Below are positions 1 to 6,680 of a stretch of 64,000 nt of DNA, piece by piece. Source of the stretch: SXOA01 sp046153945. Lineage in GTDB: Bacteria; Planctomycetota; Planctomycetia; Pirellulales; Pirellulaceae. The translations under genes and the position numbers were made by a program. A model generated the notes under the pieces. That model ran no database searches and had not been told where the DNA came from. It worked only from the letters and a program-made list of their open reading frames with translations. Numbering within the stretch: the stretch's first letter is position 1; each line of letters opens with the position of its first letter. The stretch is from the NCBI GenBank assembly GCA_046153945.1, contig JBJXFF010000168.1, positions 1-64,000 of the forward strand, in the 5' to 3' direction.

Positions 1-38
1 CTGGGCAGGCTGGAAGCCTACCCCACCGCGCCGCTCGT

Positions 39-50
39 TATAATTAGACC
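39..50 (+). promoter_or_regulatory. TATAAT -10 box directly before hisI (possible leaderless start)
   Basis: A perfect TATAAT at 39-44 lies only six bases before the ATG at 51, so transcription starting about seven bases downstream would begin at or next to the start codon. No Shine-Dalgarno-like stretch is visible between the box and the ATG, and no good -35 box is seen. This is inference from spacing only; an upstream promoter outside the window is equally possible. Confidence 0.35.
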
Positions 51-443
51 ATGACGAACTCACCCCTCACTGGCCCTGACTTTTCCAAAAACGACGGTTT
101 GCTCCCCGCCATTGCCCAGGATGCACAATCGGGCGAGGTGCTGATGTTGGCCTGGATGAACGCCGAGTCGTTCGCCGAAACCGTCCGGACCGGCCGTGCC
201 GTTTATTACAGCCGCAGCCGGGGCAAGCTCTGGCGGAAAGGGGAAGAAAGCGGGCACATGCAGACGGTGCGGGGAATCTATATCGACTGTGACGCGGACA
301 CTATCCTGCTCAAGGTGGACCAACTCGGAGCTGCCTGCCACGAAGGCTATCGGAGCTGCTTTTTCCGAGAGGTGACGCCCGATGGGGTGCAAGTCGTTAG
401 CGAACGGTTGGTCGAGCCGGCCAGCGTGTATAAGAAGACCTGA
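51..443 (+). CDS. hisI: Phosphoribosyl-AMP cyclohydrolase
   Basis: The 130-residue protein matches the single-domain HisI family, which opens the adenine ring of phosphoribosyl-AMP in the third step of histidine synthesis in the cytoplasm. Visible family signatures are LMLAWMNAES (31-40), the SRSRGKLWRKGEESGH stretch (54-69), the Mg-binding IDCDAD (78-83) and the zinc/catalytic cysteines C80, C96 (followed by H97) and C103. There is no HisE (phosphoribosyl-ATP pyrophosphatase) domain, so the enzyme is monofunctional and HisE must be encoded elsewhere. The next gene starts 64 bp downstream with its own strong ribosome-binding site. A TATAAT sits immediately upstream of the ATG. Confidence 0.95.
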   Translation: MTNSPLTGPDFSKNDGLLPAIAQDAQSGEVLMLAWMNAESFAETVRTGRAVYYSRSRGKLWRKGEESGHMQTVRGIYIDCDADTILLKVDQLGAACHEGYRSCFFREVTPDGVQVVSERLVEPASVYKKT

Positions 444-507
444 ACAGGCTCTACAAGAACGGATTTCCAGGCTCTATATTGACGCCTCACCCTAAAGGAG
501 CAAAGTC

Positions 508-969
508 ATGTCTGCTGAAGCTAAACTCGTCGAACTCAAGCTGGAACTCCCCCCCGCGCCCAAGCCGATGGGAGTCTACAAGCCGCTCGTGATTGTGGGG
601 AATTTGGCGTATGTCTCGGGTCATGGTCCGCTGAAATCGGACGGTACGCTCTTCACGGGTCGCGTTGGCGATCAAGTGGATTTGGAATTTGGCAAGCAGG
701 CGGCTCGGCAGACGGGGCTGGCGATTCTGGCGTCATTGCGGGCGGGCCTGGGGAGTCTCGACCGGGTGAAACGCGTGATCAAGACACTCGGCATGGTCTA
801 CAGCACGCCGGAATTCGACAAGCATCCGGCCGTCATCAACGGCTGCAGCGAATTATGGGCGGACGTCTGGGGGAAGGATCACGGCGTCGGTGCCCGGAGT
901 GCCGTGGGGATGGGGTCGCTTCCCGGCCACATCAGTGTGGAGATTGAGGCGATTTTTGAGTTGGCGTAG
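508..969 (+). CDS. RidA/YjgF-family protein (enamine/imine deaminase-like)
   Basis: The 153-residue protein has the RidA/YER057c/UK114 fold signature: GNLAYVSGHGPLKSDG near residue 31 and, at the C-terminus, an ARSAVGMGSLPGHISVEIEA segment containing the conserved Arg and the VEIEA strand. It resembles the longer RidA subgroup rather than the 128-residue archetype. Rid proteins hydrolyse reactive enamine/imine intermediates such as 2-aminoacrylate or have unknown small-molecule roles; the exact substrate here cannot be read. The start is supported by AAAGGAG at 493-499, eight bases before the ATG. The 3' end overlaps a possible small gene on the opposite strand. Confidence 0.88.
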   Translation: MSAEAKLVELKLELPPAPKPMGVYKPLVIVGNLAYVSGHGPLKSDGTLFTGRVGDQVDLEFGKQAARQTGLAILASLRAGLGSLDRVKRVIKTLGMVYSTPEFDKHPAVINGCSELWADVWGKDHGVGARSAVGMGSLPGHISVEIEAIFELA

Positions 970-1114
970 CGGCGTGTCCCCGTTTGAAAATGCCACGAAT
1001 TGTCGCCGGCAGACCTTTCGGTCCGTGCCCGAAGTAGACAGCCGTCCCAAACCCAAGCAGCAGATTGCCCAGGGTTACCAAAAGGATGAGCGTCAAGAAC
1101 GCGAAGGTGGCCAT
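932..1114 (-). CDS. Small hypothetical membrane protein
   Basis: A 60-residue reading frame starting at the ATG at 1114 encodes one long hydrophobic segment (roughly residues 3-30, containing LILLVTLGNLLLGFG) followed by a short Gly-rich YFGHGP motif and a basic, polar tail. This composition looks like a real single-span membrane protein rather than a random shadow. Its last 38 bases overlap the end of the RidA-family gene on the other strand. No Shine-Dalgarno sequence is evident, and a TTG two codons upstream (1120) is an alternative start. Function unknown. Confidence 0.45.
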   Translation of the reverse strand: MATFAFLTLILLVTLGNLLLGFGTAVYFGHGPKGLPATIRGIFKRGHAATPTQKSPQSPH

Positions 1115-1140
1115 GTGCAAGAATAGGCCACGGTTAAGGG

Positions 1141-1327
1141 GTCGGGAAGGAGTGGCGTTAAGTTAAGCCCAAAGCGTTACCGGCCAAGGGTTAAGCATCG
1201 CTATCGCATCAGCGCTGTTACAAATGCGCTGGGGGGTCTGCATTGGCATCGCTCGCGTTTTCGCGAAGTTTTAAATCTCGCGCCTTCAGGCGATGCACGA
1301 TAGCAATGACGCGACAGCGTTGCTTAG
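1141..1327. repeat. Direct repeat copy 1 (187 bp)
   Basis: This segment aligns without gaps, at a constant offset of 940 bp, to 2081-2267; by hand I count about 165 of 187 identical bases. It holds short inverted motifs: GCATCGC (1246-1252) pairs with GCGATGC (1290-1296), and CGCC/GGCG flank a four-base loop at 1281-1292. It starts near a GTTAAGT/GTTAAGC motif and ends near GCTTAGC, giving weak terminal inverted symmetry. The two copies flank one hypothetical gene. Confidence 0.85.
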
Positions 1328-1527
1328 CCTCTCACGATCAAGGAGTTACGCTAAAATTAATGCCATTCAAGTCTGCCCCCTATTGTGTTGTTCGTTTCGT
1401 CGCTTAATTTCGTTGACGCCCGCCAACTATGCCGCTAGATTGCGGCAATACCGCACTGAAATGGCGGGGCATAACAGATGCTAATCCGTCGTAAAGCTAG
1501 AGTTTTCTGCCCACCCCAAAACGCCGC

Positions 1528-2037
1528 ATGGCAACACTAAGCAAATATCAGTTCAGTCTCAAAGCGCTGATGGTGGCGACTTTATGTGCTGCGCTCGTTG
1601 TCGCCGCGTTTCCCTTTGCTGGACACTATCTTATTTTTGGCACTGCCGCTTTGGTTCCGTTCGTATGCGTTTCGAAATTAGTTCGGCGAGGGACAACGCT
1701 CGTGAATCGCTCGGGCTGGCTCGTTTCATTGGCGTTTTCGATGCTCGTGGCATTCACCCTCTCTATTGGTCCCGCATCGTGGTTTCTTAGCCGATACAAC
1801 ACTCCGGATCATCCGCGACCAAGGACTTGTGCGGCATATCATCGCGCGTATCAACCGATTGCAACCTTCATTATCTACTCGCCGCCTTTGCTGCGTCGGC
1901 CTGGCATGTGGTACATTGCGAACGGCATGCCCCGTGGGACGCATTTTCACGATGACTGGCCGACCGGAATGGGTTGGACAACGATGTCACCAAGCGATCC
2001 GAGCAAGGGACTGACATTTACAGTGGTGTCGTACTAA
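1528..2037 (+). CDS. Hypothetical membrane protein between direct repeats
   Basis: The 169-residue protein opens with QFSLKALMVATLCAALVVA. This has the form of the 'FSLRxLLxATTxxA' membrane leader found on many uncharacterised planctomycete proteins. Three hydrophobic segments are visible at about residues 13-28, 32-46 and 64-88. A polar C-terminal half follows, rich in Pro, His and Trp, and is probably extracytoplasmic. No catalytic motif is recognised. The gene is the only one between the 187-bp repeats, and its start ATG at 1528 lacks an obvious ribosome-binding site. It may be an accessory gene carried or shuffled with the repeats. Confidence 0.65.
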   Translation: MATLSKYQFSLKALMVATLCAALVVAAFPFAGHYLIFGTAALVPFVCVSKLVRRGTTLVNRSGWLVSLAFSMLVAFTLSIGPASWFLSRYNTPDHPRPRTCAAYHRAYQPIATFIIYSPPLLRRPGMWYIANGMPRGTHFHDDWPTGMGWTTMSPSDPSKGLTFTVVSY

Positions 2038-2080
2038 CAAACACTCGTCCGAACAGTTCGGTCAACCGATGGAAAAAGGT

Positions 2081-2267
2081 GTCGGGATCGAATGGCGTTA
2101 AGCTAAGCCCAAAGCGTTACCGACCAAGGGTTAAGCGTCGCCATCGCATCGAGGCAGTTACAATTGGTCTGGGTGGTCTGCATTCGCATCGCTCGCGTTT
2201 TCGCGAAGTTTGGAATCTCGCGCCTTGAGGCGATGCACGACAGCAATGACGCGACCGCGTTGCTTAA
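2081..2267. repeat. Direct repeat copy 2 (187 bp)
   Basis: Second copy of the element at 1141-1327, same orientation, about 88% identical by hand count and with no indels. It is bounded by GTTAAGC (2097-2103) and GCTTAAC (2262-2268), a perfect 7-bp inverted pair in this copy. Differences are spread through the element, and the hairpin loop at 2221-2232 changes from TTCA to TTGA while the stem is kept. It stops 15 bp before the stop codon of the minus-strand CPBP gene. A MITE-like or REP-like dispersed repeat is the simplest reading. Confidence 0.85.
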
Positions 2268-2282
2268 CCCATCTCGACCCCG

Positions 2283-3119
2283 TTATTTCCGCCACACTGC
2301 CAGGCCATCCATTGTCCAAGCCACGGCTATGTGGAGAGCGGCCCCCAGCCAGATGGACCGCGTTTTCAGGGCCATGAATCCGAGCAGAATCCCCGCCACG
2401 ATCGCCCCCAGTGTCTCCTGGATCGGCTTGCCGAAATGGATCATGCAGTAGGGAATCGTCATCACAAAAATGACGTACGGCCCCAGCCGTTTCCGCCCAG
2501 CCTGAATCATGTAGCCGCGGAAAAAGAACTCCAGCGAGACGAATTGGACGGCGTAGAGCAGTTCCCAAACATAGAACCGTGGTCCGGGGATTTCGCCGTG
2601 GTGGATGTGATAGAAGGGATATTTGGACTGGAATGACTGCCACTGCGAAGCCAGCACAACCGCCGGCAGCAGCAGCAGATAGAACGCAAGATAGACCCAC
2701 CAGTTTTGATGCCAGCCCCGAAGCTTCAGGCCGAATTGTGACAGTGGCTGGCGGAAGATGCCGAGCACCACAATTGCCGGAATGGCGACATAGAGTACGA
2801 AGTTTCCAATCGACCAATATCCCAGCCGGCTCAGTTCGGCGTGATCGTCATATCGGAGAGCCGGGAAGTACGCAAAACAGACTTCCAGCCAGCGGCGGAT
2901 CGGCCCTTCAATGGGGCTGGAGCCGCTGGTGACGTAATAGTCCTGCAGCGTGAGCAGCACAGCCACCGACACCAGCATCACTATTGTCTGGCCGTCGAGC
3001 CGCCCTCCTTCCTCGGAATGCAAATGCCGCAACTGCTCCTCGCGGGCTTCGCGGAGCGGCTGGGCAATGAACTCGCACGCGCCAACCCAAATGCTGGTCC
3101 ACAGGGAATTCATTTCCAT
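2283..3119 (-). CDS. CPBP-family intramembrane metalloprotease
   Basis: The 278-residue, multi-span protein carries the CPBP (CaaX protease/bacteriocin-processing, Abi) signature. It has LEFFFRG with Glu197 and Arg201 (ExxxR; the usual paired Glu is a single Glu here), His228 in MIHFGKP and His263 in LGAALHIAVAWT. These are the positions expected to make the membrane-embedded active site. Hydrophobic segments fall at about 46-60, 101-122, 141-160, 183-200, 212-230, 236-252 and 256-270. The start overlaps the end of the upstream symporter gene by 10 bp, so the two are probably co-translated. The substrate is unknown; family members process prenylated or leader-bearing peptides or act in immunity. 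Confidence 0.85.
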   Translation of the reverse strand: MEMNSLWTSIWVGACEFIAQPLREAREEQLRHLHSEEGGRLDGQTIVMLVSVAVLLTLQDYYVTSGSSPIEGPIRRWLEVCFAYFPALRYDDHAELSRLGYWSIGNFVLYVAIPAIVVLGIFRQPLSQFGLKLRGWHQNWWVYLAFYLLLLPAVVLASQWQSFQSKYPFYHIHHGEIPGPRFYVWELLYAVQFVSLEFFFRGYMIQAGRKRLGPYVIFVMTIPYCMIHFGKPIQETLGAIVAGILLGFMALKTRSIWLGAALHIAVAWTMDGLAVWRK

Positions 3120-5062
3120 CGCCCCGGCGCATCGGGATCAATCTCTCCCAGGATCTGCGCTTCTTCGTCCACGGCCAAAACGCCAAGATGGCCGACGCCG
3201 TAGACGAGTCCGCGCAATTCCGTCTTGGACTTGGCTTTCCCAAAAACGAGACTAGCTCCGTAACCGGCAACGAGTGTGAATACCACGCCGAACGTCACCG
3301 TCCAAATATCGTGAAACGGCCAGACTTCCGGCGCGACAAAGCCATACTTCTTGAGGAGGCTCAGGGCCGAAATGCCCACCGTCAACATGCTGCCGGTGAC
3401 CAGTCCAAAGAATGCACCTTTACCCGTGCAGCGGCGAGTGAACATTCCCAGCAGGAACACGGCGAGCAATGGCGCGCCAAAAGTATTCGCAATGGCGATC
3501 ATGATTTCAAAAATATCCCGGACCTGGGCCACGGCCATGGCAAACAGAGTCGCTCCCACTCCTACCGCCAGTGTCAGCGGCTGGGCCAGCTTCAGTTCAT
3601 CGGATTCATTGAGCGTTTCGGGCGTTTTTCCGAGCCGTTTGGCCAGCCAGGCCCGACCGATCCCATAGCGCCGATGAAAATCCATCACCAGTAGCGTGCA
3701 GATCGAGTTCAGACCCGAATCAATCGACGACATACAAGCCGCTAAAAGCGCCGCTACAATCAACCCGGCGGCTCCCCAGGGAAGATGAGTGGCGATAAAG
3801 CGGGGGAGCATCTCTTCCGGCGCGCCTTTGCGGACGACTACTTCGCTCATGTCGAACTCATTCGGCGGCCGGCGGATTAAGAGCTTCTCCACTCGCACTC
3901 TCCCCGCATCGCGGTCCACGAGTTCGTCCGATTTGGTGTAGGGCTCGTGCGTATTCGGCTTCAGGATTCGCCCTTCTTTCACAAGCTGATCGATGGTCTC
4001 CACGGAAATCTCTTCTTCCGGATGATGCTTGGGGTCGAGCAACAATCGCCCCTTTTCATCGCGCACCACTTCCCGTGTCTTGTTGTCGATGCTGGCAACC
4101 CAGTTCGGCTGCATTTCCTCTGGATGGTCCTGGTAAAAAGCCAGCATGCAGAGACCAATGTAAATCAACCCCGGCTGGAGCAGAGTCAGCACGATACAGT
4201 TGACGAGGTACGACGTACGGGCCGCATCCACGCTCTTCGCCGACAAGAACCGTTGAGCCGTGATTTGATCGGCGGCATAGAAGGAGAGGTTAGCGAGGAA
4301 CCAGTGGGGCAATGCGCCCCAAAGAACCCAGGCACCGCCCAAATCCATCGTGAACGTCGCCGGCTGCATGCGGCCGAGATCAATCGCCACATCGGTCACC
4401 CGAGCATGGCCACCGGCAGTCTGCCACCAGACGCCGAGAATGACGACGACGACTCCACCGAGCATCGCAATCCCCTGGATGACGTCAGTCCAAATGACCG
4501 CCTTCATGCCGCCGAGGAATGTATAGAACGTCGTTACGGCACCAAGAATTGAAATCAGCACCCACTCCGGAATGTCTGTTCCGGACGAGATGACCAGCAC
4601 TTTGCATGGAGCATAAATCACTCCCCCCAGCCAGAGCATGCGCCAAACCACAAAAATCAGGCCGCCGAGAAGGCGGGTGCGGGAATCGAAACGCAACTCG
4701 AGATACTCGTACAGCGAATACAGCCCCAGGCCTCGATAGATCGGCAGCACCACGCCGATCATGATGGGGAGCGCCAGCCATACCGAGAGAGGCAGAATCA
4801 AGCAGCGGAGGCCATGCTCATAGGCCTGGCCAGGAAGACCCGTATAGGAAAGGGCGGGAATCAGCGTCGCCATCAGCGACATACCGAGCGGAAACCAACT
4901 AAAGGACCGTCCACCAAGGAAGAAATCCTGCGTCGTCCGCTGCTCGTTGGCGAAATAAAAGCCGAGGGCCACCATCGCCAGCATGTAGAAGGCGATGACT
5001 CCGTAGTCGATGGAAGTGAGGGTGGCGAGGAGCATGGAATGCACAATCATTGTCGAAGTCAA
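3110..5062 (-). CDS. Sodium:solute symporter (SSS/SLC5 family)
   Basis: The 650-residue protein has the typical SSS opening (YMLAMVALGFYFANEQRTTQ, then FFLGGRSFSWFPLG at 47-60), many transmembrane helices and the MSSIDSGLNSICTL core helix of the LeuT-like fold. It should couple Na+ flow to uptake of a small organic solute across the inner membrane; the substrate cannot be read. A hydrophilic insert of about 108 residues (311-418, rich in Glu, Lys, Arg) interrupts the loop before the helix at about 427. It is unusual in length and probably forms a soluble loop domain. The gene is followed by an overlapping CPBP protease gene, and a divergent tRNA-Leu promoter lies upstream. Confidence 0.9.
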   Translation of the reverse strand: MTSTMIVHSMLLATLTSIDYGVIAFYMLAMVALGFYFANEQRTTQDFFLGGRSFSWFPLGMSLMATLIPALSYTGLPGQAYEHGLRCLILPLSVWLALPIMIGVVLPIYRGLGLYSLYEYLELRFDSRTRLLGGLIFVVWRMLWLGGVIYAPCKVLVISSGTDIPEWVLISILGAVTTFYTFLGGMKAVIWTDVIQGIAMLGGVVVVILGVWWQTAGGHARVTDVAIDLGRMQPATFTMDLGGAWVLWGALPHWFLANLSFYAADQITAQRFLSAKSVDAARTSYLVNCIVLTLLQPGLIYIGLCMLAFYQDHPEEMQPNWVASIDNKTREVVRDEKGRLLLDPKHHPEEEISVETIDQLVKEGRILKPNTHEPYTKSDELVDRDAGRVRVEKLLIRRPPNEFDMSEVVVRKGAPEEMLPRFIATHLPWGAAGLIVAALLAACMSSIDSGLNSICTLLVMDFHRRYGIGRAWLAKRLGKTPETLNESDELKLAQPLTLAVGVGATLFAMAVAQVRDIFEIMIAIANTFGAPLLAVFLLGMFTRRCTGKGAFFGLVTGSMLTVGISALSLLKKYGFVAPEVWPFHDIWTVTFGVVFTLVAGYGASLVFGKAKSKTELRGLVYGVGHLGVLAVDEEAQILGEIDPDAPGRWK

Positions 5063-5145
5063 AACCGGTACTACGCTAACCTGTTACAGCGAAGGACGAA
5101 AGTCGTGCAATTGCCGGCCTGCGAGTTAGCGGGTCGCTTTGCCAC

Positions 5146-5174
5146 TTGCTTGCGACCCCCCTCGTACTTATAAA
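5146..5174 (+). promoter_or_regulatory. Candidate promoter of tRNA-Leu
   Basis: TTGCTT (5146-5151), a 17-base spacer and TATAAA (5169-5174) form a sigma70-like promoter. It would start transcription near 5181, about 35 bases before the mature tRNA. Spacing is ideal; the -35 box is only half matched. Confidence 0.5.
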
Positions 5175-5215
5175 TAGTGAACCCGGGTACGTTACCGAAT
5201 GTCCCTGGAGTAATT

Positions 5216-5299
5216 GCGGGCGTGGCGGAATTGGCAGACGCGCAAGATTCAGGTTCTTGTGGCCGAAAGGTCGTGGAGGTTCAAGTCCTCTCGCCCGCA
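5216..5299 (+). tRNA. tRNA-Leu(CAG)
   Basis: An 84-base class II tRNA folds cleanly. The acceptor stem is GCGGGCG (5216-5222) with CGCCCGC (5292-5298), and the discriminator base is A5299. The anticodon stem CAAGA/TCTTG encloses the loop TTCAGGT, giving anticodon CAG (5250-5252), which reads leucine codon CUG. The long variable arm GGCC-GAAA-GGTC is the Leu/Ser/Tyr class hallmark. The T-arm loop is TTCAAGT on a GGAGG/CCTCT stem. The CCA end is not encoded. Promoter and terminator flank it, so it appears monocistronic. Confidence 0.97.
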
Positions 5300-5319
5300 C
5301 TTGACGAAAGACTCGATTC

Positions 5320-5351
5320 AGCCGATTCCAAGTGGGATCGGCTTTCTTTTT
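5320..5351 (+). terminator. Rho-independent terminator after tRNA-Leu
   Basis: AGCCGATTCC (5320-5329) and GGGATCGGCT (5334-5343) make a 10-bp stem (one G-T pair) with loop AAGT, followed by TTCTTTTT. It lies 20 bases after the tRNA and should end its transcript. Confidence 0.85.
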
Positions 5352-5621
5352 GCTAGCCCCAGTTGTCGCCAATTGCTATCGGGTCGACCGAGCGAGCCCA
5401 CATTGGACATTGCTCGCCATAAACTGGCACCTTTCGTCGCTTTGCGGACGAAATCCGTCCTTTAGCTTTGCCTAAGGGAGCGACTGTTAGTTCACAATTG
5501 CTAATACTGCGCACGTCAACCTGAAGCAGGGTTGATTGACAACGCCCCCCGTCTAGGATATTCTGCGATGCTTGGCGCTAATCCTGGGGGTCAGAACTAT
5601 CGCCAACTCTAATGAGATTCC
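5352..5621. other. Intergenic region between tRNA terminator and LysR gene
   Basis: There is no convincing gene in this 270-bp stretch. It contains the candidate LysR promoter at 5536-5564. No clear T-N11-A palindrome was confirmed. Confidence 0.5.
5536..5564 (+). promoter_or_regulatory. Candidate sigma70-type promoter of the LysR gene
   Basis: A perfect TTGACA (5536-5541), a 17-base spacer and TATTCT (5559-5564) give a start near 5571, leaving a leader of about 50 bases before the ATG at 5622. Confidence 0.6.
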
Positions 5622-6620
5622 ATGCACCTAAAGTCCCTTAAAGTGTTTTGCGATGTTGTCTCGCGGCGGAGCTTTTCCCGCGCCGCCGAGGAAAACAACA
5701 TTTCGCAGTCCGGGGCGAGCCAGATGGTGAACCATCTGGAGGAGCATTTGGGGGTCAAACTCATCGACCGGACGAAGCGACCGTTCGTCCTAACTCCCGA
5801 AGGAGAAGCCTATTACGAGGGATGCCGAAAGCTTGTACGGCGGTATTTTGCCTTGGAAGAAGAGGTGAAAACGCTGCACGAAGAAGTGGCGGGGCGAGTG
5901 AGCGTGGCCTCGATTTACTCCATCGGTCTCTCGCACATGAACAGCTTTGTGCAGAGCTTTTTGCGGCTACACCCCAAGGCCAATGTCCGGCTGCAATATC
6001 AGCATCCGCACCGGGTCTACGAATTAGTCGAGAGCGATCAGGTCGATTTGGGGCTTGTCAGCTACCCACGGTCTTCCCGGACGCTTAAAGCGACTGCTTG
6101 GCGCGAAGAGCCGATGGTTGTCGTCTGTTCGCCGCGGCATAAGCTGGCGGGGCGGCGGGAAGTGGCCTTGAATGAACTGCACGGCTGCGACATGGTCGGC
6201 TTCGATCCGGACTTGGAAATTCGCCAGGAAATTGACCGTGCAGTGGCCGACAGCGGCGCTGAAGTTCGCGTCGCGATGGAGTTCGACAATACGGAGACCA
6301 TCAAACGGGCCGTCGAAATCGACGCCGGATTTTCCATCCTCCCCCGGCCGACCGTCGATCGCGAAGTCGAAGCCGGAGCACTCGTGGCTCTGCCGCTCGC
6401 TGGAGTGAGCCTGACTCGCCCGATTGGCATCCTGCAACGCCGTGGCAAGGAACTAGGGAGGACTGCAACCCGGTTCATGCAACTCCTAGTTGCTCAACCC
6501 GGACTGACAAACGGCATTGCCGAGGAGCATGGTCCTAATTTTGAGATTGGCGATGCAGACGAGTTGGAAACCGCGGAAACTAACGGCGAATCAACGGCAA
6601 GCAAACGAGTCCAAGCATAG
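5622..6620 (+). CDS. LysR-family transcriptional regulator, upstream of gltBD
   Basis: The 332-residue protein begins with a LysR winged helix-turn-helix (residues 1-60: FCDVVSRRSFSRAAEENNIS, SGASQMVNHLEEHLGVKLID), then a linker helix and a type 2 periplasmic-binding-like effector domain (about 90-295). It lies 60 bp upstream of gltB on the same strand. In Bacillus subtilis the LysR regulator GltC sits beside and activates gltAB, so control of glutamate synthase is the natural hypothesis; the effector is not visible from sequence. The C-terminal 35 residues are acidic and polar and probably disordered. The co-directional arrangement differs from the usual divergent LysR/target pair. Confidence 0.9.
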   Translation: MHLKSLKVFCDVVSRRSFSRAAEENNISQSGASQMVNHLEEHLGVKLIDRTKRPFVLTPEGEAYYEGCRKLVRRYFALEEEVKTLHEEVAGRVSVASIYSIGLSHMNSFVQSFLRLHPKANVRLQYQHPHRVYELVESDQVDLGLVSYPRSSRTLKATAWREEPMVVVCSPRHKLAGRREVALNELHGCDMVGFDPDLEIRQEIDRAVADSGAEVRVAMEFDNTETIKRAVEIDAGFSILPRPTVDREVEAGALVALPLAGVSLTRPIGILQRRGKELGRTATRFMQLLVAQPGLTNGIAEEHGPNFEIGDADELETAETNGESTASKRVQA

Positions 6621-6680
6621 CGACTGCGGCAGCAGGGCTAATTGGCTCCTAAATGCCGCGACTACCAAGGTAGGTGATTT

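Noticed and set aside
1141..2267. Repeats as integron attC sites around a gene cassette
   Set aside because: GTTAAGC occurs at the 5' end and GCTTAAC at the 3' end of each copy, the reverse of the RYYYAAC...GTTRRRY order of attC sites; no integrase gene is in the window.
5076..5465. Small frames across the tRNA-Leu region
   Set aside because: They run through the tRNA and its terminator, so they are not real proteins.
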